Of a DNA stretch of 64,000 nt, positions 40,553-49,525 are shown piece after piece (position 1 is the first letter of the stretch; each line of letters begins with the position of its first letter). The position numbers and the translations under genes were made by a program. Source of the stretch: Schizochytrium sp. CCTCC M209059 (lineage: Eukaryota; Sar; Bigyra; Thraustochytrida; Thraustochytriidae); NCBI GenBank assembly GCA_000818945.1, contig KN805372.1, forward strand, positions 607,607 to 671,606. The letters are read 5' to 3'. The notes beneath the pieces are model-generated. The model did not search any database, was not told the DNA's origin, and saw only the letters and a program-made list of their open reading frames with translations.

Positions 40553-41943
40553 ATGTCGCAGGCGCAGCCGGAGTCGGGCATGCCCCAGGGGATCCCCATC
40601 AACGGAGCGCCGTCGGGCGCAACGGCGCCTTCGGGGACCCAGCCCGAAGGCAACACGCATTCGTTCGTGGTGACCGGAACCAAGTTTGAGGTCGATCGGC
40701 GCTACGAGCTCATCAAACTCATCGGCCATGGCGCCTACGGTGTTGTTGTGTAAGTTTTCTTTTTGCATCATCCTGAGTGTATGCGTGCGTGCGTGCGTGC
40801 GTGCGTGCGTGTTGTCTGGCTGGCTCGCTTGCCTGCCATGCTGGTATGCGCACGCGAGGGGGAGTGTTGCGCAGAGAAGCTGACCGTAGAAGGTTATACG
40901 AAACGATCCACAGGTCAGCGCTTGACAGGACGACGGGAGAAAAAGTGGCCATCAAAAAGGTCCCGCGCGCGTTCGACGACTTGATCGACGCCAAGCGCAT
41001 TTTGCGCGAGATCAAACTTTTGCGACACTTTGACCATGAGAACATTATCGCCATGCGCGACATCCTTCAGCCGCCAAGCTTGGACGACTTTGAGGACGTG
41101 TACATCATCTCGGATCTCATGGAGACCGATCTGCACCGGATTATCTACTCTAAGCAGAAACTGTCCGACGACCACGTCCAATACTTTGTGTACCAGATGC
41201 TGCGCTCGCTCAAGTACATGCACAGTGCTGGCGTGCTGCACCGCGACCTTAAGCCTTCGAACTTGCTTTTGAACTCGAACTGCGACCTCAAGGTTTGCGA
41301 CTTTGGTCTCGCACGTGGTGTCAATGACGAGAAGCTTGACCTCACCGAGTACGTTGTGACTCGCTGGTACCGCGCCCCAGAAATCATGCTCTCCTGCAAG
41401 GAGTACACCTTTGCCATTGACGTGTGGTCGGTGGGCTGCATTCTCGGCGAACTGTTGGGCCGCAAGCCCATGTTCCCCGGCGAGGATTACATTCATCAGC
41501 TCACGCTCATCAGCGACCTGCTCGGCAAGCCGTCCTCCGATGACCTGGCGTTCGTGACATCGGAGAAGGCTCGCCGTTTCATGGAGAAGCAGCCCGACAA
41601 ACCGCGTGTCCCATTCAAGAACATTTACCAGCGTGCGAACCCGGCTGCGGTGGATCTTCTCGAGAAGATGCTCGTTTTCGACCCCACGAAGCGCATCACC
41701 GTCAAGGATGCTCTGGCACACCCTTACATGGCCTCGCTCGCGAATCCGTCGGACGAGCCGGACTGCCCCTCCGTTTTCGAGTTTGAGCACGAGTCCGTGG
41801 AGGACTTCAGCAAGCCCATGCTGCAGGAGCTTATTTGGAAGGAAATGGTTCACTTTCATCCGTCCGCTCAGGAAGCTCTCGACTTGCGAAAAAGCCAGGG
41901 CATTCTCGCCATTGATGCTCTCGAGTCAAAAATGCAAATGTAA
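40553..41943 (+). CDS. ERK-type MAP kinase (TEY), two exons
   Basis: Exon 1 is 40553-40749 and exon 2 is 40914-41943. The 164-base intron has donor GT|GTAAGT and acceptor CCACAG and interrupts the glycine loop. Splicing gives GHGAYGVVVSALDRTTGEK, and the product is 408 residues. The kinase motifs are complete: Lys in VAIKKVPR, HRDLKPSNLLL, DFGLA, activation loop TEYVVTRWYRAPE, and a GCILGELLGRKPMFPG insert. TEY marks the ERK-like group, activated by dual phosphorylation. The DEPDC segment near the end resembles a common-docking site. The intron carries a (TGCG)n microsatellite (40782-40810). The ATG at 40553 is the first in frame and is my choice of start, but the upstream open frame encodes an Ala-rich stretch that may be a further exon. 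Confidence 0.92.
40750..40913 (+). other. MAPK intron with (TGCG)n microsatellite
   Basis: The intron is 164 bases, GTAAGT...CCACAG, phase 2. About seven TGCG units lie at 40782-40810. Read through, it creates a false ORF starting within the repeat. Confidence 0.88.
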
Positions 41944-42272
41944 ATCTGCGCTTTTCTTGCCCACCCAGTCTCTTTTCTCCATCCCCGTTATCATCGCCCC
42001 CCTCCCCCCCCCCCCCCCCCTCCCCCTCTCATCATCATCGTCATCATTATCAAAATCTTCACTTTAAACCCCAGACAATCATCATTGAAGCCTCCTTTGA
42101 TCACGCATACGCACGAAAGAGCCGCATCTTCTCGTTCCCTAGAATACCTTATTGTTGTTTTGAATCACATATCATTCTCCGAAAAGGAGTGAGGCCTGAA
42201 TCTCTTGTCACATTAACAAAGAATCACTCGTTGCGATGAGCAAAAATTATGCAAGCAAGGTGAAATTTAATA
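41944..42272. other. Convergent gap with poly-C tract
   Basis: This 329-base gap lies between the MAPK and TTLL stops. It has a run of 17 C (42004-42020) inside a C/T-rich stretch, then an AT-rich tail. No gene is seen. Confidence 0.5.
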
Positions 42273-44471
42273 TTACAAACAGACATACCGACGCGAAAGA
42301 GCATGCAAGAGCTTGCGGCGGGTCTGGTGGGCACCCGGGGCATCGGCCACGATCTCGTCGATGAATTTGTCCCACAAACGAGCGCGAGCGCCTCCCTCGC
42401 AGGCATCGGGGTCAGGATACACGAGATGAAAGTTCTCTGCAGAAGTGGACTCGCGGTCTAGATTCATGAGATACATGAGCATGTCCTCATCTCGTGCGAG
42501 GGTGCGCACTTCGGCTTCCGAAACGCCACAGCGATGCAAAAGACGTGCCGCTGTGCGCGTAGGCAAACCGCGTTGTGCTTTGAGAGCAATTCGCGCGACC
42601 TCTTGCTGCATTTGGCTCTTGGTCGTATCGTAATGGGATTGCGCCGCACCGGACATTTTCATGCTCGGCTCTCCGTTCACTTCAATGACGCGCGGCACAA
42701 GGTTAGCGTCAACGATAAGATCTACGCCGAGCAGATGGTAGCAATTAGCACAACGAAAACCTGGACTCAGACTTTCAAAATACTCCGCAAACGGCCTCTC
42801 TGCTGTGACGAGCAACATGCCGATCGCGCGGCGCATCCGCGCAAATAAAAGTTGGAAACGGTCAAAGCCCAGCGCGTTCTCTAGCTTGCCAAAGGACCAC
42901 GTCAAGAGATCCATGTCATGCTGCTTCTTTTTGTTAACCGAGGTGTTGGTCAAAAACTGGGTCTTGTTGCCTCCATGACGCGCATTCGGGTTGTAACGGT
43001 CCGTCGCAAGCCTTACCAGACCGTCGCGAAAGAGATAGCCTCGTGCAAATGGACTCACACTCGTCACGAGCACATATGTCCGCAGGTCCCACTTGCGACC
43101 CTCGAGCAGATGCGGATGCAAGAGATAAGGCTGAACAATGAGTTTGCGCGAGTCTTGGGAAACAAGCGCTTGCAGCTCGGCGTTGGAGTCAAGTACGAAG
43201 ATGCCCTTGCCTCCACCCTGCTTGAAGGGCTTGATAATCCACGCACTGTCACCCTCGGACGAGCCGCGGCGTAAACGCCTATTCAGCAGCTCGCGTTCCG
43301 CGGGAAGGACCCAGCACGGAAACGTGTACGCCGGTACCCACACTCCGCTTCGCTTAACCGTTGTGCAGTACTTGTCCTTGGACCAGAGAACCTCTTGTAG
43401 GCCAATCACTCGGTTCACGCGCGAGAAGGCGGCCTGGTCAGCCTCGAGGCGCAAAAAGTCAGCGTCGGAGAGGCATTTTTCCGTATTGAGTGAAAGACAC
43501 AGAATGACGCCCCAGTCGCGGTTCCGAACAGAACGCAACGAGCCGGAAGCACGACCGTGCGCGACGGCAGTACTCAACTTTGATACTTCCTCAACTTTGA
43601 GGCCGAGCAGGCGGTATGCCTGAGAGACAGGTTTCAAGTCGCGCTGAATGATGCTCGAGGTGCCGACAATAATAGCCTCTTTGGGCCTTTGTCGAGATTT
43701 GCCTTCTACAGGGTCCCAATTTACTTTGTCGCGCACCGCTTTGCAAGCAAAGAGCAAAAGCTCTGCGCGTTGCTGCACGTCTCGCGGAGCGAACGCGTCG
43801 ACAATTTGCGTCGCTGATCCGCCTGGTACTGATTCCGATGCGCTTGGCAGCGAGACTTCGCCGGCTTGCCAGGCGCCGACGGGGGTGATGCGCTCTGTGT
43901 CGGCAGCATCGATAAACATTGCAACGGTTTCATCGAGAAGATGCCACTCCTTGGCCTCTGCGACGACCGGCTCGATCGCCCCTACTTGCTGCTCTAGAGC
44001 ACTTGATGGAGCATCGCGACTCGGAGGAGCAAGTTCGTTGCTTGCGACCTCGAAAGACGGCTGCTCATCTTCAAGCTGAGCGCCGTGGAATCCGGGATCA
44101 CCAAGAAATGCATCTTGGCGGGCATCTTCTTCTTCTCCTTCTTCATCTTTGTCTCGATCGTCCCCATACGCAGGCATCTCGCGTCCGGCCAGAGCATGAG
44201 ACGATGACTCGCGCGCGCTGTCCGCGTCAGCAGGCTGCTGCATCTGCATCTTGGCAGCGCTCCGCGCGCGCAAGGCGTCGTTCACGAGCAAGAGCCCGGC
44301 GGACCAGGCGGCGAGGCCTGCGAGACCCAAGATGATCATCCTCCGCGTGCGGCGGCCGGGCGCGCCCTTGCGGCGCTTCTTGCGGCGCTTGCCGGAGGCG
44401 CTGGCCGGGGCCTCCGCCGCGTGCCCCGGCCGCGCCTCGCGCCGCCGCGTCGGCAGGAGTTCGCCGCCCAT
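42273..44471 (-). CDS. Type II membrane-anchored tubulin-tyrosine-ligase-like protein
   Basis: The product is 732 residues, with the ATG at 44471. The N-terminus is strongly basic (KRRKKRRKGAPGRRTRR, residues 28-44) and runs into one TM helix (about 45-63). An acidic stem of about 110 residues follows, then the TTL catalytic domain. WIIKPFKQGGGKGIF (about 415) contains the nucleotide-binding Lys, KWDLRTYVLV follows, and DLIVD then VIEVNGEPSM (about 585-602) supply the metal-binding Asp, Glu and Asn. Canonical TTLLs are soluble and act on cytosolic microtubules. Basic residues before the TM predict type II topology, with the enzyme in the lumen of the secretory pathway. It shares the anchored layout with the double-TTL gene 14 kb away but is not a close duplicate. 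Substrate unknown. Confidence 0.87.
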   Translation of the reverse strand: MGGELLPTRRREARPGHAAEAPASASGKRRKKRRKGAPGRRTRRMIILGLAGLAAWSAGLLLVNDALRARSAAKMQMQQPADADSARESSSHALAGREMPAYGDDRDKDEEGEEEDARQDAFLGDPGFHGAQLEDEQPSFEVASNELAPPSRDAPSSALEQQVGAIEPVVAEAKEWHLLDETVAMFIDAADTERITPVGAWQAGEVSLPSASESVPGGSATQIVDAFAPRDVQQRAELLLFACKAVRDKVNWDPVEGKSRQRPKEAIIVGTSSIIQRDLKPVSQAYRLLGLKVEEVSKLSTAVAHGRASGSLRSVRNRDWGVILCLSLNTEKCLSDADFLRLEADQAAFSRVNRVIGLQEVLWSKDKYCTTVKRSGVWVPAYTFPCWVLPAERELLNRRLRRGSSEGDSAWIIKPFKQGGGKGIFVLDSNAELQALVSQDSRKLIVQPYLLHPHLLEGRKWDLRTYVLVTSVSPFARGYLFRDGLVRLATDRYNPNARHGGNKTQFLTNTSVNKKKQHDMDLLTWSFGKLENALGFDRFQLLFARMRRAIGMLLVTAERPFAEYFESLSPGFRCANCYHLLGVDLIVDANLVPRVIEVNGEPSMKMSGAAQSHYDTTKSQMQQEVARIALKAQRGLPTRTAARLLHRCGVSEAEVRTLARDEDMLMYLMNLDRESTSAENFHLVYPDPDACEGGARARLWDKFIDEIVADAPGAHQTRRKLLHALSRRYVCL

Positions 44472-45009
44472 GCGCGCATGCCGGGCGCCCCGTAACTAAC
44501 TGCGCGCAGGCGCCGCGCAGCGGCAACAGCCACTCCACGGGCCAGCCGCGCGTGCCCGCGCTCCCCGGCGCAGCCAGATGAGACGAGACGAGACGAGACG
44601 AGAGGAGAGATGAGAGATGAGATGAGATGAGAGATGAGATGAGAGATGAGATGAAATGAGATGGGACGGGATGGGATAGTGAGAGAAGGAAGATAAGGGG
44701 ACCGAGGCAGTAGGCCTAGCGAGGGTAGTACTAACAGTACGAATGCGGGGAGAGAGAGGCGGCCAGGTCACAGGCGCAGCCCGCGCACGCACGCACGCAC
44801 GCACGCGGCGAGCAAATCCGCTTCGCCGAACCGGCCGAGACGAGCGAGCGAGCTCGGTGTGCGTTGCGCTGCGTTGCGTTGCGTTGCGTACGAGCGGAGC
44901 GCGTCGGGGGGACTCGCAGACTGACTTGCTCGACGCGGAGAAAGAAACGGCACCGAGGCGGAGCGAGGAAAGAGGTCCGTCGTAGCGGTGGCTTTGGCGA
45001 GCTGGGAAG
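44472..45009. promoter_or_regulatory. Bidirectional promoter rich in short tandem repeats
   Basis: This 538-base region between divergent starts has four repeat tracts: (AGACG)n grading into GAGAT units (44581-44680), TAGGCCTA (44711-44718), (ACGC)n (about 44783-44806) and (GCGTT)n (44861-44888). Confidence 0.55.
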
Positions 45010-46435
45010 ATGCTGAGCGAGCTGCTGCAAGATTATGGCATGGAGGACGTGACCGTGGGACGCGCTGTCGTCGGCACGCTCCTCCTTCACATCGTGTGGA
45101 TGAGGCACAACAGTCTGTTGCCGGATCTTGTCCGCAATGCTGGTCGTTTGGCGCTTGTGGTCGCCCGGCTGGTCATGGTCATCCTCATGCTGGAGAACCT
45201 AGTCTCGCTGCTCGTACTCCCGGCTCAAGTCATCCACTCTACGGAGACCGCGAACGGTCTAGCAATGAAGGGCTGGGATATCTTGAACGTATCGGTGCCC
45301 GTTTCGCGTGGTCCGGCGATTCATGTCAGCGCGGGTGTTTTTACGCCTGCAGAGGAACCTGGCCACAAGGGTCTGACGATCATTCTGCTCCCTCCCAATG
45401 GCGCAAGCTTTGAGGAGTTTGCTGACTTTATGATTGCGTACGCCAAAGATGCTGGCGCGGAGCGCGTGGTTGGTATCAACTACCGCGGCGTTGGCCAGAG
45501 CGAAGGTGGAGCAACCTGTGCCAAGGACCTTGTTGACGATGTCGAGGCCGTCATCGAGTACCTTACCAAGGAGCGCGGATACGATGAGAAGCTCATGCTC
45601 GTGCATGGCTGGAGTCTGGGCGGCGCCGTTGCGCTCCAGCTGCGCCAAAAGAGGCCCCATCTTCTTGTGGTCAGCGACCGCTCCTTTCGCAGCCTCTCTG
45701 CGGCAGCGATTAGCATGCTCGAAGAGCCGATTCCAAGTGGCGCTGTTGGACTTTTGGCCGGTTTCGTCGCCGCTTTTGTTCTTTGCGGCGACTCGCTCAA
45801 ACAATTCCGTTTCGTGGCCAAGTGGGGTGGCGCTGCCTTTGTAAGTTTTCCCTTTCATCTCGTTCTTTAGGTCTTTTCTCTTTCTTTTATTCCTTTTCGA
45901 CCCAAGTGAACTCACCCATCAACTGAGCCATTGACTGACGCGACTGAAACTCTCTATAAATGTCTCCTCGACGTTTACTCCACTTGTATTTATCTATTTA
46001 TTTGGCGCAGGCGATTGTTTTTGCAATCGGTGGACTCAAGATGCTTGTGCCAGACGCCCTGCACCTGCTCAAGTGGGAGTTTGACATCCAGGCCCCCGAG
46101 GTCCTGTACAGCTCACCTCTGATTGTGCTTTTCCACCGCGAGGATGGCATCCTTGCCTTCGATGACGTTTCGCTCCATCAGTCGCTCGACCTTAACCAGC
46201 CCATGGTGATCCCCATCGAAATGGAGCACATCATCGTGGATAACCCGGCAGGATCACACATGTGTACGTTTTCTTGCAATGTCCGACTCCTTGAATGCTT
46301 GCTGTTACTGACGAATGAAGTCTCTCACCTTTCTCGTGAACTGTGGCCCTCTCCATTACAGACGTGGCGAACAGCATCGAATCAGAATGGTCGCTGCTCA
46401 TCAAGGCAATTCACGAGAATCTGCCCAAAGCTTAA
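45010..46435 (+). CDS. Alpha/beta hydrolase, membrane-associated, three exons
   Basis: The exons are 45010-45840, 46011-46263 and 46362-46435. The introns are 170 bases (GTAAGT...GCGCAG) and 98 bases (GTACGT...TTACAG). All junctions keep frame, and exon 3 ends at TAA after VANSIESEW...NLPKA. The product is 385 residues. Hydrophobic segments near residues 15-75 suggest membrane association. NYRGVGQSEGG and HGWSLGGAVAL are the oxyanion and nucleophile-elbow regions, with Ser202 the likely nucleophile. Asp in VVSDRSF and a C-terminal His are candidates to complete the triad. The pattern resembles DUF818/CHLPS-type hydrolases. Substrate unknown, possibly a lipid or ester. Confidence 0.85.
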
Positions 46436-46767
46436 AATGATAAGGATAATGATCTTTTTTTTGAGCGTGAACTGTCGTCAAGCTATAGTTTCTAAACTAG
46501 TTCCATCATCCAGTTTTATTCCGCGCGATAGTTCGTTCGCGCAAGCATGCAGAGCTGGCAGAATTTATTTCGTAGCGACGCGACTCCAGTTGCGACTGCG
46601 CGCATTGCTCGCGAGCGTCGTCGGCCTCGGGGCGGCCAGCTGGCTGGCCGCCAAAGGAAGCTTGCGCCCTTTTGCGCCGCGCCAACGACGAAGGGAAACT
46701 CTCCCGTGTAAAAGCGGTAGGCGGGAAGGGAAGGAGAGGGGTGCGGGTCGTGAGGGCAGACAGGACC
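46436..46767. other. Intergenic region upstream of the PqiA-like gene
   Basis: This 332-base region lies between tandem genes on the plus strand. The downstream frame is open from 46672, but only from a TTG. No repeat array or RNA is seen. Confidence 0.4.
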
Positions 46768-49359
46768 ATGATGCTTGTGGTGGCTTGCGCGCTCGTCGCG
46801 TGTAGTGCGACGATGCGCGACGCGCTGCAGTCACTCTTTGCGGTGCTCGTGTCCATCTTTGCATTTGACCTTGTGCTGCTCTGCACACTCACGTGCGCGG
46901 TCGGGGTCTTGGTGCTCATGTCTTCAGAAAAACCCTTCGCATGGCCCTTTTCGCGCTCTTCCGAAGAGGCGACGATTCTCGACCCAAGCGAGGAGTCCAC
47001 CAAAGCTCATGGCTCCACAGAGGCGACAGACGATGGCTCGTCAACTCAACCTCGCGCAACGCGAAACCGCTCTGCGACGCGCCGACTTGCGTCACAGGCG
47101 CTTCTTGGCGCTCTCGTTGGCTCCACGCGTCCTGACGCGGCTCATGGCCAGCAAATCACATCGCTTGGGGCGACGCAGAGCGAGCTTATGCTCTGCAATG
47201 GGAGAAGTATTCGAGATTGGGCATTTCGCAGCGACGAAGAGGGCTTTCAAATTGAATTGACCGATGTGGCCATTTCCTGTCCATGGTTAGTGGAGCCCAT
47301 TATTTCGCTCGAGTCGATGCGGCTGCGCTGGACGCCAGCTCTCGATAGCCAAATCGAATGTGATGCGCCTTTGGTCAAGCTCGGAAATAAGTCTGCTGAT
47401 CCATGTGCTCTCGCGCTGGCGAACCTGGATCCTCTGCGAAGAGCAATTTTCTTGGAAACCGGAGAAAAGGACGAGGATCCAGGCGCGCAGCCGGCGCCTC
47501 CTAGAGATGAGTGGAAACAGGTTCTCATCTTCATCATTTGCTTTCTGGGCGCCGGAGCAATTCTGGAGGTGCTCATGATTGTTTTCATGCCGACCTCGCT
47601 GACGCGCTGTCTCCGTGGCTCGGCGGAGGATGTGCCGGGGTCCCGACGACTTCGCTCGACTTCAGCGACCTCGCCTTTGGAAGAATGTTTCGCGGGATCC
47701 TCCGGGGCGTCGACCTCTTCCGTAATCCTCGAGCCTCAACACGACGCATTAGCAAGTTCGCAGCGCATCCCGCTGCACGCACGGATCCTTGTGCCCTTTT
47801 TCACCCTCGCTTGCATCGCATTGTTCATTAGTGCAAACATAGCTGTGGGCGCCAGCGTGGAGCTGACCGTAGAGTATGATCACAAATCCTTTTGGCCTCC
47901 ATGGCGGCATCATGATACGTGGATGGAGCATCTATACGGTCCGTACAACGTCTTTGCCTTTTCGCTCGCCAACACAGTCACTGAAATGTACCAAGCTGGT
48001 GTTTACATTCTCGCCCTTCTCGTGCTCGTCTGGTCGGGAATATGGCCATATCTCAAATTAGTTCTCCTTCTCGTGTGCTGGATCACTCCGCCCCGCTTCA
48101 TTCCCGTCAAGGTACGAGCCGGAATGCTCGTTGTATTTGATGCTCTGGGGAAGTGGTGCATGATTGACATTTTCCTCATGGTGATGATGAGCGTTGCTTT
48201 TCGTTTTCATGTCGTTTCCTCGGAGGTTCCCTATCTATCGTGGCTGCTTCCGCGCGAATTCGTCACCCTCGACGTCACGGTGGGGAGCCATTGGGGCCTC
48301 TTTGGCTTCATGCTCGCTGCAATCACTTCAATTCTCGTGGGTCACGTTATACTTGGCTATCATCGCACCGCGGTTGCGAGCCAGGTCTCGCAACTGCTTC
48401 GCCAGAGGCTCTCGGTAATTAATGAGGAATATAGCGGGGCTTTCGACGCTGATTTTGGCGCAGCAATGGACGCTGAAGACGCGGACGTGCTCTTGCTCGC
48501 AGAGACCGAAGCCGTGGCGGCCGAGGCCGAACGAAGTGCCTTGCGCCAGGCAGAGACAGCGCGGCTTGCTCAGCACCTTTTACGCAAGCCAAAGAGACGC
48601 AGGTATTGCTGCTCATGCCCGCAGGGTTCGTACTTTAACGTGGGTTCTGATGAGCTTCCCCTCTCCGGACGCGCTGCGGCTATGTTCGACCGCAAAGAAG
48701 CTGTTGCTGACGCCGCGGGCCTCTTGCCTAAAATCGCTGTTTCGTTTGCTTTGGTAGCTACCTTTGCCCTCATCTTGGCAGGGGCACTGGCGGACTCCTT
48801 CGAGTTCATATTTATGGGTACTGCGGCAAGGGCCATTCGAATCGTTCAGCCAGAGTCCTCCGTGCGAAGATACAGCCTCGTCTCGATTGCCCAGGCAATC
48901 GATCCTGGCGACGACGTCATTACGCCGCCGTGGCGCTTTGGTGTCATCTTCATGCAGGTTGTATACCTTCTCTTCGCAATGGTCATGCCTCTTGTGCAAT
49001 GCTTCTTTCTCTTTGCGCTCTGGCTAGTCCCTATGCGTCTGCGCGATCAGAAAATTGTCATGATGGTCACCGAGCTCATCTCGGCGTTTTCCGCACTTGA
49101 CTGCTTTATTGTTTCCATTATTGCGGCGTGCATTGAGATCAATCAGTTCGCCGTCTTTCTCGCCGGCGATCACTGCGATAAGCTCGAAGAGTACACCAAA
49201 GAGCCCTGTTTCGGCATTCAGACCACATTTTTGCCAGGTTGCTGGGTCACTGTTGTCGCTGCCGCAGCGCTCTTCACTGTTAATCAGTTTGTCGTCCGCA
49301 TGTGTGACAAGGTCCTTCGAGATCGCGAATTGGACCCTGTCCTCTTTGCTGTAAACTGA
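46768..49359 (+). CDS. PqiA-like multipass membrane protein
   Basis: The product is 863 residues from the ATG at 46768 (context caggaccATG). Two TM helices open the protein. A soluble domain of about 180 residues then precedes a TM helix near bases 47,520-47,590. The core that follows has the layout of bacterial paraquat-inducible protein A: a hydrophobic segment ending in WSGIWPYLKLVLLLVCW, then DALGKWCMIDIFLMVMMSVAF (about 455-475), equivalent to the WSMIDVF motif of PqiA. A cytosolic loop with a CCSCPQG cluster is followed by a second, weaker PqiA-like unit (about 660-855). Bacterial PqiA is the inner-membrane partner of the MCE protein PqiB in lipid transport. No MCE partner is present here, so the job in a eukaryote is unknown; lipid handling is the natural guess. 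Confidence 0.75.
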   Translation: MMLVVACALVACSATMRDALQSLFAVLVSIFAFDLVLLCTLTCAVGVLVLMSSEKPFAWPFSRSSEEATILDPSEESTKAHGSTEATDDGSSTQPRATRNRSATRRLASQALLGALVGSTRPDAAHGQQITSLGATQSELMLCNGRSIRDWAFRSDEEGFQIELTDVAISCPWLVEPIISLESMRLRWTPALDSQIECDAPLVKLGNKSADPCALALANLDPLRRAIFLETGEKDEDPGAQPAPPRDEWKQVLIFIICFLGAGAILEVLMIVFMPTSLTRCLRGSAEDVPGSRRLRSTSATSPLEECFAGSSGASTSSVILEPQHDALASSQRIPLHARILVPFFTLACIALFISANIAVGASVELTVEYDHKSFWPPWRHHDTWMEHLYGPYNVFAFSLANTVTEMYQAGVYILALLVLVWSGIWPYLKLVLLLVCWITPPRFIPVKVRAGMLVVFDALGKWCMIDIFLMVMMSVAFRFHVVSSEVPYLSWLLPREFVTLDVTVGSHWGLFGFMLAAITSILVGHVILGYHRTAVASQVSQLLRQRLSVINEEYSGAFDADFGAAMDAEDADVLLLAETEAVAAEAERSALRQAETARLAQHLLRKPKRRRYCCSCPQGSYFNVGSDELPLSGRAAAMFDRKEAVADAAGLLPKIAVSFALVATFALILAGALADSFEFIFMGTAARAIRIVQPESSVRRYSLVSIAQAIDPGDDVITPPWRFGVIFMQVVYLLFAMVMPLVQCFFLFALWLVPMRLRDQKIVMMVTELISAFSALDCFIVSIIAACIEINQFAVFLAGDHCDKLEEYTKEPCFGIQTTFLPGCWVTVVAAAALFTVNQFVVRMCDKVLRDRELDPVLFAVN

Positions 49360-49525
49360 TGATTCTTTTTCTATATATAATAACAATACTAATAATATGT
49401 ACTCTCTTCCTCAGCCTAATGTTCTTTTTCCCTCCTTTCCCGAAGCCAAACCCCAACCACAAAATGTAATACGATCTTTTCTGAGACAGCTTGTGGGACC
49501 AGTTTTGCTTGCAACACTTGAAATA

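Noticed and set aside
45960..46805. 281-residue frame starting before hydrolase exon 2
   Set aside because: It reads through the second intron and into the next gene's 5' region; the spliced model ends cleanly at 46435.
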